Of a DNA stretch of 6,125 nt, positions 1-5,309 are shown one piece after another. The position numbers and the translations under genes were made by a program. The number at the start of each line of letters is the position of its first letter. Within the stretch, counting starts at the first letter, position 1. The notes under the pieces were generated by a model, which made no database searches, was not told the DNA's origin, and was given only the letters and a program-made list of their open reading frames with translations. Where the stretch lies: positions 1 to 6,125 of the forward strand of contig JAOUKG010000183.1 of NCBI GenBank assembly GCA_029882725.1. The letters run 5' to 3'. This stretch comes from Cyclobacteriaceae bacterium. GTDB taxonomy: Bacteria > Bacteroidota > Bacteroidia > Cytophagales > Cyclobacteriaceae.

Positions 1-1152
1 TTCTGTTTTATCCTTTTCCACGAAAGTGAAAGCGGATGGGTGGCGGTTTTGACGGATTCGCAAATCGCAAGTTGCAACTCGCAACTCGCAATTTTCCGGG
101 GCGAACTCCTCAACCAACACCTCTACCAAGGCAAGGAGTACCGCACCGAAGACGGTCTGAACCTATACGACTTCCACGCAAGGCAGTATGATCCGGCATT
201 GGGTAGATTTTTGGCCGTGGATCCTGCGGGGCAGTTTAGTAATCCGTACCTTGGCATGGGGAATAACCCGGTGGTGGGGGTGGATCCGGATGGAAAGATT
301 GTTTGGATGCCTGTGATAATAGCAGCAGCAGTATTTGGTTCTGCAAATTTAGGAATTCAAATGGCGAATGGTGATGTGGAAAATTTTGCTGATGGTGTGA
401 AAGCTTTTGCGGCTGGAGCTGTTACCGGGGCTGCACTTGCAGTAGGAGGCCAATTAGCAGCAGGTGTAGCTGGAGGTGTTCCTGGATTGAAACAAGCCCT
501 TTGGGGTATTAACAAGTTGAGACAGGTAAACAATGCCATTACGGCAGTGAATGGTGTTGTGGGCTTGACAAAAGGTATTGCGAGTGGGGATTGGAGCCAT
601 TTAGAACAGACATTTAAGGTTTTTGCAGGCAATTATTATTTAGACCCTAACAGAAATTTCTTTGGACAGACTTTACAGGGTATAAGCAGGCATTCCAGGG
701 AAATGCTCCAAACAGAGGGAGGCTACGGTTATTCCCAATTAAGAATACTTGGTGGTAATGTTGACCGTGTGGATTACTTTGGTGGGGCCACTTTTTTGAC
801 GAGCGAGAACTTGAGTTATTCTATGGGAGTGAGTATTGGGAATTATATAAATGTATGGACACATGATCAAATTACTGGTGATTTTAAACAAAGAGTAATT
901 ACAGATCCTTTATATATGCACGAGTATGGTCATATATATGACAGTCAGTTGTTTGGTGTCTTTTATTTGCCAGGAATAGGGATTCCCAGTGTATCAGGTG
1001 CTGAATGGACAGAATTTAGAGCAAATCGCTGGGTTGCGCTTTATTTCGAAGACGCAGATAAAGGATATGGGGTGAATTGGAGTAATTATGAAACGGGTTC
1101 TTGGGATTTAACTGGTGTGTTTTTCAATAGATTTTTAGATTATTATAGATAA
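1..1152 (+). CDS. RHS-family polymorphic toxin, C-terminal part: RHS core plus putative zinc-metallopeptidase tail (5' end outside window)
   Basis: The frame is open from base 1, so the gene starts upstream; a GTG at 40 is only an internal Val codon. Counting residues from base 1, residues 41-99 are the RHS repeat-associated core (YQGKEYRTEDG, DFHARQYDPALGRF, then GNNPVVGVDPDGK), the hinge where RHS toxins switch to a variable tail. Residues 101 to about 150 are hydrophobic and Gly/Ala-rich, as is common just after such cores. The tail contains MHEYGH with an HExxH motif (His307, Glu308, His311) and WTEFRAN 27 residues later, whose Glu338 could be the third zinc ligand of a gluzincin-like site. 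RHS proteins normally form a shell that delivers the tail into a neighbouring cell. Peptidase activity is inferred from the motif only. The stop is two bases before a small lipoprotein gene, which suggests co-transcription with an immunity gene. The tail is more AT-rich than the core, consistent with swapping. Confidence 0.88.
   Translation, partial: FCFILFHESESGWVAVLTDSQIASCNSQLAIFRGELLNQHLYQGKEYRTEDGLNLYDFHARQYDPALGRFLAVDPAGQFSNPYLGMGNNPVVGVDPDGKIVWMPVIIAAAVFGSANLGIQMANGDVENFADGVKAFAAGAVTGAALAVGGQLAAGVAGGVPGLKQALWGINKLRQVNNAITAVNGVVGLTKGIASGDWSHLEQTFKVFAGNYYLDPNRNFFGQTLQGISRHSREMLQTEGGYGYSQLRILGGNVDRVDYFGGATFLTSENLSYSMGVSIGNYINVWTHDQITGDFKQRVITDPLYMHEYGHIYDSQLFGVFYLPGIGIPSVSGAEWTEFRANRWVALYFEDADKGYGVNWSNYETGSWDLTGVFFNRFLDYYR
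2..296 (+). repeat. 295-bp direct repeat, copy 1 (RHS core)
   Basis: This segment aligns without gaps to 3834-4128 (constant offset 3832). By eye, bases 2-102 are identical. There are four differences in 2-180 and eighteen in 181-296, all eighteen of them synonymous. The similarity stops at the DPDGK codons, exactly where RHS tails diverge. Copy 1 may extend beyond the left window edge, although base 1 already differs. Confidence 0.95.
61..91 (+). repeat. Heptanucleotide tandem repeat (CAANNNG, about 4.4 units) in RHS copy 1
   Basis: Reading from base 61 the units are CAAATCG, CAAGTTG, CAACTCG, CAACTCG and a partial CAA. The second and third units also create the 10-bp palindrome AGTTGCAACT at 70-79. 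The tract lies inside the open RHS frame, just upstream of the recognisable core, and seven bases is not a multiple of three. The identical tract recurs at 3893-3923. Confidence 0.8.
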
Positions 1153-1154
1153 AA

Positions 1155-1634
1155 ATGAATATAATTTGTAAGTTATTTGTTATGTCAGTAGTGTTTTTTG
1201 CTGGTGGGTGTTGCAAAGGGAAGGTGTATAATTATACTATAGTCAATAACAAAGTGGAAGATATAAAAGTTGACTTATTAGAGGGGTTTTCAATTACAAA
1301 AGTTGATTCTATTTCTTTCAATGAAAACCTAGCTCTATTAAGCAATGGGGATTCATTGTTATTTGGACCAGGAAGGAGAGCACAATCTCATTGTCAAACA
1401 CAAGATATGACAAACTATGAGTTACTTAAATTTTATCTCCCTACAGATACAATTCAATTTATTTATTTGTCACCTGATACTCTCAATAAATATGGGATTG
1501 ATTTAGTTCGCCAAAACTATAATATATTAGCTCGCTATAGATTGAGTTTTGAGGATATGAATAATTTAAATTATATAATTCCTTTTCCTCCGACTCTTCA
1601 AATGTCTAAAATGAATATTTATATACCAAAATAG
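1155..1634 (+). CDS. Small lipoprotein, candidate immunity protein of the upstream toxin
   Basis: This encodes 159 residues. The ATG lies two bases after the toxin stop codon, so translation is probably coupled; no strong ribosome binding site is visible. The N-terminus has a Lys at residue 6, a hydrophobic stretch and AGGCC, which resembles a lipobox with the lipidated Cys at 19. The rest is soluble and polar. Its C-terminal half aligns well with the protein at 1808-2269: shared are Y-LL followed by DT, L-KYG, NI-ARY-LS, D---LNY-IP-PPT and M--MNI. The pairing of a tail with a tightly linked small gene is the standard toxin-immunity layout of RHS loci, so immunity is inferred from position and family logic, not from a recognised domain. 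A lipoprotein would sit in the cell envelope, implying that the toxin acts in the periplasm. Base composition is strongly AT-rich. I do not recognise the family. Confidence 0.75.
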   Translation: MNIICKLFVMSVVFFAGGCCKGKVYNYTIVNNKVEDIKVDLLEGFSITKVDSISFNENLALLSNGDSLLFGPGRRAQSHCQTQDMTNYELLKFYLPTDTIQFIYLSPDTLNKYGIDLVRQNYNILARYRLSFEDMNNLNYIIPFPPTLQMSKMNIYIPK

Positions 1635-1640
1635 AGTACA

Positions 1641-1796
1641 CGGTACGAGTGGACAAAACCACAAGTCAACCGCTGGGCTGCCCTGTATTTCGAAGACGCA
1701 GATAAAGGATATGGCGTAGATTGGAGTAATTATGAAACGGGTGTGTCTAATTACAGTATTTATGGTAGGAAAATGGATTATTACAGATATAAATAA
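1641..1796 (+). pseudogene. Orphan remnant of a second RHS toxin tail (C-terminus only)
   Basis: The frame opens after the TAG at 1632 and closes with TAA at 1794-1796, with no start codon of its own at the beginning. It reads YEWTKPQVNRWAALYFEDA and onward, matching the live toxin's AEWTEFRANRWVALYFEDA region. Bases 1686-1714 are identical to 1042-1070 (29 bp), and the match continues through the codons for WSNYETG to 1742. After that the two differ, yet both end in DYYR. The HExxH half is absent and the Glu of WTE is Lys here, so this scrap could not be catalytic. It fills the gap between the two lipoprotein genes and shows that a whole toxin-immunity unit once stood here, of which only the end of the toxin remains. 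Confidence 0.85.
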
Positions 1797-1807
1797 AATA
1801 CAGAAAA

Positions 1808-2269
1808 ATGAAAAAATATTATTACCTTTTGTTTACGTTAGGTATAAGTGCTTGCTGTCATAAATCCGCAAATATAACCTACATAAACAATGCAACTTCG
1901 ACAGTTAATTGCGGAATATATTATGGAAACCCATCTTCTAGTACAGATACATTATTTACAAACACTTCATTTTTTTCACCAATAAATTCTGGTGCTGAGG
2001 AATTAACAATTATTTCAGACCGTCACCCAACCTTTGGCTGTCGCGAAACAGAATATGAGACCTTGAAAAGACATCTGTTGTATGATACCCTGTACGTGAT
2101 TTTTGTTTTAGAGGATAGTATCTTAAAATATGGAGAGAACCAAGTAATGGCTGACTGGAACATCAATGCCCGTTACAAACTGAGTGTCGATGATATTGAT
2201 CTGCTCAATTATGAAATACCTTACCCTCCCACTCCTGAAATGGACTTTATGAATATCGTACTGCGATAA
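1808..2269 (+). CDS. Small lipoprotein, paralogue of the 1155-1634 product; candidate second immunity protein
   Basis: This encodes 153 residues. The ATG is 11 bases after the end of the orphan toxin remnant. The signal peptide has KK at residues 2-3, a hydrophobic run and the lipobox I-S-A-C with Cys16 as the likely lipidation site, followed by a second Cys as in the paralogue. The matching C-terminal block has Y-TL, DTLY, ILKYG, NINARYKLS, LLNYEIPYPPTPEM and MNI. The N-terminal halves are far less alike, as expected if they face diverging toxin surfaces. The gene ends in TAA directly followed by TAG. Its partner would have been the toxin whose tail survives at 1641-1796, so it is now an orphan immunity gene that may still protect against sister strains. 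The immunity role is inferred. Confidence 0.75.
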   Translation: MKKYYYLLFTLGISACCHKSANITYINNATSTVNCGIYYGNPSSSTDTLFTNTSFFSPINSGAEELTIISDRHPTFGCRETEYETLKRHLLYDTLYVIFVLEDSILKYGENQVMADWNINARYKLSVDDIDLLNYEIPYPPTPEMDFMNIVLR

Positions 2270-2295
2270 TAGGCTTGGTCAGACAATCAAAATAT

Positions 2296-2955
2296 ATGAT
2301 ATACTGCAAAAATAAACACGTACATGAGAAATTGCATCTCACCTTTTATAAGGATACTTTCCATTTACAGAACGTATTGAAGTTATTTTTTCTGATCACA
2401 GGTCTGTTTGTTTTCACTCAATCCTTTGCCCAGACCGATATCCTTTCCATCGGCTTGGGTGGTGGCATGAACAGTTATGGCACTTTTCGGGGGGAATTGT
2501 ATGTAAAAGGCTATTTCAATATACTTGATCGGCATGCCGAGTGGAAAGGGGGTGTATCCAATCGAAGCTATTCGTTTGATTACGAAAATGTTACAGGACT
2601 GGAGGCCACTTCCTGGTCCCTGAATGGGGATGTGGCTGTGTTTCCAGGCACTTCTGGCTATTTTATCGGAGCCCGCTGGGAGCTGATCAATTTCAACAGG
2701 CTCACCGATGTTTCCTTTTCCAGACTTGAAACCGAAGGGGGCATTGCTCCGCCCTCCCTTTATACCGGAACGGCACTACTATTGCAAACCGGTTATCTTT
2801 TCCAAGTTTCAAAGACACTACGGTTCCGTTTAACCGGGCACGCCGGTATCCATCAGGTGAAGATCACTGGCTTTGATAACAACCAGAATCCTTTCATTTA
2901 TGAAATTTTTCCCTTTGTGGCCAATATTACACTATCCATGGAGTTGAAAATATGA
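2296..2955 (+). CDS. Secreted protein, probable outer-membrane beta-barrel
   Basis: This encodes 219 residues from the ATG at 2296. The frame also offers TTG at 2275 and TTG at 2377. The last starts immediately before the hydrophobic LKLFFLITGLFVFTQSFAQ, so it may be the true start if the first 27 residues, which look non-signal-like, are not translated. Signal peptidase cleavage is expected after FA (residue 45 from 2296), leaving a mature N-terminus of QTDILSIGLGGGMNSYG. The mature part alternates polar and hydrophobic/aromatic residues with Gly-rich turns and ends in a strand (ITLSMELKI), typical of small Bacteroidota outer-membrane barrels. No catalytic motif is visible. It is less AT-rich than the lipoprotein genes before it. 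It starts 26 bases after the second lipoprotein gene and could share its transcript. Whether it belongs to the toxin locus (for example as immunity or receptor) or only lies beside it cannot be told. Confidence 0.7.
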   Translation: MIYCKNKHVHEKLHLTFYKDTFHLQNVLKLFFLITGLFVFTQSFAQTDILSIGLGGGMNSYGTFRGELYVKGYFNILDRHAEWKGGVSNRSYSFDYENVTGLEATSWSLNGDVAVFPGTSGYFIGARWELINFNRLTDVSFSRLETEGGIAPPSLYTGTALLLQTGYLFQVSKTLRFRLTGHAGIHQVKITGFDNNQNPFIYEIFPFVANITLSMELKI

Positions 2956-3010
2956 AGGCACTTCCTGAAAAAATATGGATTTTCACCCTGTCTTCACCTT
3001 TGAATACACC

Positions 3011-3034
3011 GTACGGGCGTATCGCATACGCCCC
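3011..3034. repeat. REP-like palindrome, copy 1
   Basis: The sequence is GTAC, then GGGCGTAT (3015-3022), loop CGC, then ATACGCCC (3026-3033), a perfect 8-bp stem. The same element occurs at 3070-3088, 3733-3754 and 5242-5265. Read on the plus strand in the frame of the adjacent RHS remnant it gives Y-G-R-I-A-Y-A-P. Confidence 0.88.
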
Positions 3035-3069
3035 TTTCCCTTCCATGCAAGAGTCTTCATTGCTCGATA

Positions 3070-3088
3070 GGCGTATCGCATACGCCCC
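3070..3088. repeat. REP-like palindrome, copy 2
   Basis: GGCGTAT (3070-3076), loop CGC, ATACGCC (3080-3086) form a 7-bp perfect stem; the GTAC lead seen in the other copies is missing. It lies 54 bases (18 codons) after copy 1 and in the same orientation, so both are read in the same frame as R-I-A-Y-A-P. Confidence 0.85.
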
Positions 3089-3119
3089 ATATCGCACTTA
3101 TTCAATTTCTAACAGAAAA

Positions 3120-3194
3120 AACGACACCATCTCCTTCATCTGGACACCCGAAGGCCGTGCCATCAACACCGGTAACGGCTATGAGTATTTCCTC
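3120..3194 (+). pseudogene. RHS coding remnant (TPEGRAI...GYEYFL segment)
   Basis: This stretch reads NDTISFIWTPEGRAINTGNG and then YEYFL. In Bacteroidota RHS proteins the TPEGRA---G-YEYF segment comes shortly before the K-DHLGN motif. Here the match ends at YEYFL and the first inverted repeat of the hairpin cluster begins at 3201, so DHLGN and everything up to the core are missing. The open frame runs from an ATG at 2952, which overlaps the stop of the beta-barrel gene as ATGA, to a stop at 3213-3215. The preceding residues are largely the two palindromes and unrecognised sequence, so I regard it as a fossil and not as a gene of 87 codons. Confidence 0.6.
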
Positions 3195-3200
3195 ACCCCC

Positions 3201-3248
3201 TCCCGATATTTTTAATATTAAAAACCTTTAATTGGAAAAATATCGGGA
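3201..3248. repeat. Inverted repeat 1 of hairpin cluster (13-bp perfect stem)
   Basis: TCCCGATATTTTT (3201-3213) is the exact reverse complement of AAAAATATCGGGA (3236-3248), with a 22-base AT-rich loop. It starts directly after the RHS remnant, so it may mark the edge of an inserted element. Confidence 0.85.
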
Positions 3249-3251
3249 CTC

Positions 3252-3325
3252 CCCCTCTCCATTTCAAATCAATTTTGGTACTTCGAAAACAAATGATCAC
3301 AAGAAAGATTTGAAACAGAGAGGGG
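3252..3325. repeat. Inverted repeat 2 of hairpin cluster (17 of 19 pairs)
   Basis: Bases 3252-3270 (CCCCTCTCC-A-TTTCAAATC) pair with 3307-3325 (GATTTGAAA-CA-GAGAGGGG), with two mismatches in the middle and a 36-base loop. An open frame across it from a TTG at 3232 to 3447 has no recognisable content and is best explained as chance. Confidence 0.8.
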
Positions 3326-3433
3326 TGACTGAACCTGCTCATTTTGTGGGTTTTGAACAGTCTATGCTGTTAAGCTCTTTTTGTTTTTCAATTGATTTTC
3401 TGGTTGGACATAGAAATGTGATGATGAATTTTG

Positions 3434-3475
3434 GAAATGTGAAATAAGATTTCCGTTAATCCTATTTCACATTTC
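3434..3475. repeat. Inverted repeat 3 of hairpin cluster (13-bp perfect stem, 16-base loop)
   Basis: GAAATGTGAAATA (3434-3446) is the exact reverse complement of TATTTCACATTTC (3463-3475). The loop is 3447-3462, 16 bases. There is no T-run after it, so a simple intrinsic terminator is unlikely. Confidence 0.88.
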
Positions 3476-3495
3476 ATGTCAATCAAAAATCGCAA

Positions 3496-3535
3496 TTCAT
3501 TTATCACCCAGAAAATCATCCAAGTGATAAATGAA
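3496..3535. repeat. Inverted repeat 4 of hairpin cluster (12-bp perfect stem, 16-base loop)
   Basis: TTCATTTATCAC (3496-3507) is the exact reverse complement of GTGATAAATGAA (3524-3535). The loop is 3508-3523, again 16 bases as in the previous hairpin. Stem and loop sequences are unrelated to those of the previous one. Confidence 0.88.
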
Positions 3536-3565
3536 GATAAACAGATGCCTTTCAATCGGGAGTCA

Positions 3566-3605
3566 CCCCCTTCTCTAATTGAGGAACGAAAATTGGAGAA
3601 GGGGG
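3566..3605. repeat. Inverted repeat 5 of hairpin cluster (15 pairs, one G-T wobble)
   Basis: CCCCCTTCTCTAATT (3566-3580) pairs with AATTGGAGAAGGGGG (3591-3605); the only non-Watson-Crick pair is T3576 with G3595. The loop is 10 bases. It is followed by a G-rich run (CTGGGGGGATGAGG). C-rich/G-rich hairpins of this style are common intergenic repeats in Bacteroidota. Confidence 0.85.
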
Positions 3606-3706
3606 CTGGGGGGATGAGGTAGGAAGGAGTCTAGTGGAGTAAAAACCATCATCAAAACTCTTCACCACCACTTTTTTCCTTTATCACAACATTCGATCAT
3701 TACTCA

Positions 3707-4255
3707 ATGGAAAAATCACCCTTGAACCCATCGTACGGGCGTATCGAATACGCCTTCAACAAACTAAAACAAAAAAAACATTATATTGTACTAAAAACCA
3801 CCTCAATGAACCCCCAGCAAAACCCCAATACCCTCTGTTTTATCCTTTTCCACGAAAGTGAAAGCGGATGGGTGGCGGTTTTGACGGATTCGCAAATCGC
3901 AAGTTGCAACTCGCAACTCGCAATTTTCCGGGGCCAACTCCTCAACCAGTACCTCTACCAAGGCAAGGAGTACCGCACCGAAGACGGTCTGAACCTATAC
4001 GACTTCCACGCGAGACAATACGACCCTGCATTGGGAAGATTCTTGGCCGTTGACCCTGCCGGGCAGTTTAGCAATCCTTATTTGGGGATGGGGAATAACC
4101 CGGTGGTGGGGGTAGATCCGGATGGGAAATGGGTGAATTACGTTCTTGGAGGTGTGGTAAGAGCTATACAAGGATATATGATTGCACAAAATAATCCAGA
4201 AATGTCTGGATTAAAGGGGGCATTAACATATGATATTAAAAATTTTATGAAATAA
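3707..4255 (+). CDS. Headless RHS core with a short tail (displaced or silent tip cassette)
   Basis: This encodes 182 residues if started at the ATG at 3707; an internal ATG lies at 3806 and the frame is open back to 3635. An intact RHS protein is far longer, so this is a fragment, annotated as coding only because the frame is open. Residues 1 to about 42 are not RHS-like: they include the third REP-like palindrome (read YGRIEYA) and a lysine-rich stretch. The RHS core, from LYQGKEYRTEDG to VDPDGK, spans about 3953-4128 and differs from copy 1 in only two residues (Glu to Gln, His to Tyr, both just before LYQGKE). The tail after DPDGK is only about 41 residues (WVNYVLGGVVRAIQGYMIAQ and onward), with a small hydrophobic start and no toxin motif, so a toxin domain was probably lost. 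The stop overlaps the ATG of the next frame (TAATG), the tight coupling expected of a tail and its immunity gene. Confidence 0.6.
   Translation: MEKSPLNPSYGRIEYAFNKLKQKKHYIVLKTTSMNPQQNPNTLCFILFHESESGWVAVLTDSQIASCNSQLAIFRGQLLNQYLYQGKEYRTEDGLNLYDFHARQYDPALGRFLAVDPAGQFSNPYLGMGNNPVVGVDPDGKWVNYVLGGVVRAIQGYMIAQNNPEMSGLKGALTYDIKNFMK
3733..3754. repeat. REP-like palindrome, copy 3 (variant loop)
   Basis: GTAC, then GGCGTAT (3738-3744), loop CGA instead of CGC, then ATACGCC (3748-3754): a 7-bp stem. It lies inside the open frame starting at 3707 and is read as Y-G-R-I-E-Y-A, the same frame as the other copies. Confidence 0.85.
3834..4128 (+). repeat. 295-bp direct repeat, copy 2 (RHS core)
   Basis: This is the partner of bases 2-296. 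Identity is nearly total up to about 4011 and drops to about 84% in 4013-4128, where every difference keeps the amino acid. The similarity ends at the DPDGK codons, and upstream it starts at 3834 with no match before that visible in this window. Confidence 0.95.
3893..3923 (+). repeat. Heptanucleotide tandem repeat in RHS copy 2
   Basis: The same 31-base tract as at 61-91, with identical unit number and sequence. It is the only simple-sequence tract in the RHS frame and lies within the most conserved part of the direct repeat. Confidence 0.8.
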
Positions 4256-4680
4256 TGAAATATATCAGTTTAGTTTTGTTTTTCTTTTTTATTTCTGCTA
4301 CAACTTTTGCACAAATCAATAGCGAAAAACTTTCTGGCTTAAGGTGAATTGAAAATTTTTATTTTGATTTTGATGGTCTAGTTATAGCGGACTCACTATT
4401 ATTAGATTTAGAGGCTTCTGATATACAAATTTCAAGAGTAAAAGTATATAATAGCCAAAAAACAAAAAGGAAATATGGAATAAAGACAGAGGGATTGGTT
4501 AAAGTTCGGACAAATGCTTGTTTTTTAATTGGAGATAATATTTACTGCAATCGGTTTAAAAAGAAGGAAAACTTATCACGGTTTAAAATGGAAAACATTC
4601 AAAATATGCGTAGATATGATCTTTTAGTGGAAGATAGGATTGTGTTTCAAATATTAATGATAGAAAATAAAGTGGATTGA
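4255..4680 (+). pseudogene. Secreted protein of unknown function, interrupted by one in-frame TGA
   Basis: The ATG at 4255 overlaps the stop of the RHS fragment by one base. The first 30 codons encode a clean signal peptide (MKYISLVLFFFFISATTFAQ, cleavage after FA-Gln expected) and INSEKLSGLR. TGA follows at 4345-4347, after which the same frame stays open for 110 more codons to TGA at 4678. A bacterial reader could restart at TTG 4495, but that is mid-protein. The downstream part (ENFYFDFDGLVIADSLLL at residues 33-50, then YNSQKTKRKYGIKTEGLVKV at 65-84) has the style of a small exported Bacteroidota protein. The KYG-K--G-V-V-T pattern faintly recalls the plug motif of TonB-linked receptors, too weak for a call. 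By position it may be the immunity partner of the lost tail. A point mutation (for instance from TGG) or a sequencing error would explain the break. Confidence 0.65.
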
Positions 4681-4784
4681 ATCAGTGAAAAACTTACTTT
4701 TTTTGGAACCACTAGGTTTGTAGGGGTGTGTTATACCATAAGATTATGCTGATTGTTGTTGAGATAACGTATATAGGGATTAAA
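4681..4784. other. Spacer without recognisable gene
   Basis: About 100 AT-rich bases between the broken secreted-protein frame and the RHS remnant. No hairpin, tRNA or promoter stands out. The frame of the following remnant is open from 4716, but residues before RLGQ (4785) do not look like RHS protein. Confidence 0.5.
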
Positions 4785-5241
4785 AGGTTAGGCCAGTACC
4801 AGTCGGCCTTCTATGCAGTTGACATTGCCGGCACCTGAACAGGAGAACCCGGTAACTATGATGAAAAGATACCCTCTTACGACAAAAACGGGAACATCAA
4901 GGAACTGGATCGCTGGGGCGTACCGAAAAGTACAGGTATGAAAGCACAGATAGACGATTTGCAATATACCTACAACGGCAACGTTCTAACCAATGTGGAA
5001 GATGTACTGCAAAAAAAAGAAGGTTTTGATGACGGCATTACTTCCCCATTGATTGATGATTATAATTATAATGAAGACGGTAGTTTGATCGAAGACATGA
5101 ACAAGGAAATCTCTGAAATACTTTACCACCCCAACGGCATGCCCTCCCTATAAATAATTTCCACACCGACCATTACTTTGCCTTCAAATACGATGCGGGT
5201 AGCACCTTCTTTCACAAAAAAGCTCCCTTCCGGCTCCAAAT

Positions 5242-5265
5242 GTACGGGCGTATCGCATACGCCCC
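5242..5265. repeat. REP-like palindrome, copy 4
   Basis: GTAC, then GGGCGTAT (5246-5253), loop CGC, ATACGCCC (5257-5264): identical to copy 1 over 24 bases. It is fused in frame to the shifted reading frame of the RHS remnant as M-Y-G-R-I-A-Y-A-P. Confidence 0.88.
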
Positions 5266-5270
5266 TTTTT
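5246..5270 (+). terminator. Possible intrinsic terminator formed by REP copy 4
   Basis: The 8-bp GC-rich stem is followed, after one C, by five T residues (5266-5270) on the plus strand. It lies between the plus-strand RHS remnants and the convergent purL, where a terminator would be useful. On the minus strand no T-run follows the stem, so it would not serve purL. The three-base loop and short T-run make this tentative. Confidence 0.4.
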
Positions 5271-5309
5271 CTGCTTTCATTTAAACACCCATAGCACTAA
5301 ATATGGCCC

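Larger units (their letters stand above)
4785..5284 (+). pseudogene. Decayed RHS repeat-region fragment with a nonsense codon and a frameshift
   Basis: From 4785 the frame reads RLGQYQSAFYAVDIAGT, stops at TGA 4836-4838, then continues TGEPGNYDEKIPSYDKNGNI, KELDRWG, IDDLQYTYNGN, DDYNYNEDGSL and NGMPSL to TAA at 5151. The Y-D-NGNI, DDL-Y-YNGN and DDY-Y--DG motifs are those of RHS/YD repeats in Bacteroidota. Reading two bases over, the protein goes on as NNFHTDHYFAFKYDAGSTFF and reaches a palindrome (MYGRIAYAP) before TAA at 5282, so a small indel near 5150 split the frame. The part from ATG 4938 could still be translated as 71 residues, but it is only a slice of a repeat domain. This segment belongs N-terminal to the RHS core, yet here it lies downstream of both cores, so it was displaced by rearrangement. 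Confidence 0.8.

Noticed and set aside
357..632. Minus-strand open frame of 91 codons opposite the RHS toxin linker
   Set aside because: It is antisense to the Ala/Gly-rich linker, and its Pro/Ala-rich composition is what the complement of GCN/GGN codons gives. No start context or known motif.
3232..3447. Open frame of 71 codons starting at TTG
   Set aside because: It runs across the stems of two inverted repeats, resembles no protein, and ends inside a third hairpin. Best seen as chance.
3201..3605. Group II intron or retron
   Set aside because: No reverse transcriptase frame is present and no domain V-like or msr/msd-like arrangement could be recognised by eye.
3011..3754. CRISPR array suggested by repeated GGCGTATCGCATACGCC units
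   Set aside because: Spacing is irregular (54 bp, then hundreds of bp), units are short palindromes, and there are no cas genes.
3868..4189. Open frames on both strands overlapping the second RHS core
   Set aside because: They overlap the well-recognised RHS core, whose frame shows only synonymous change. The others are shadows.
4345..4347. TGA as a selenocysteine or other recoded codon
   Set aside because: No conserved redox context is recognised around it and no SECIS-like hairpin was noticed directly after it. Nonsense mutation or read error is simpler.
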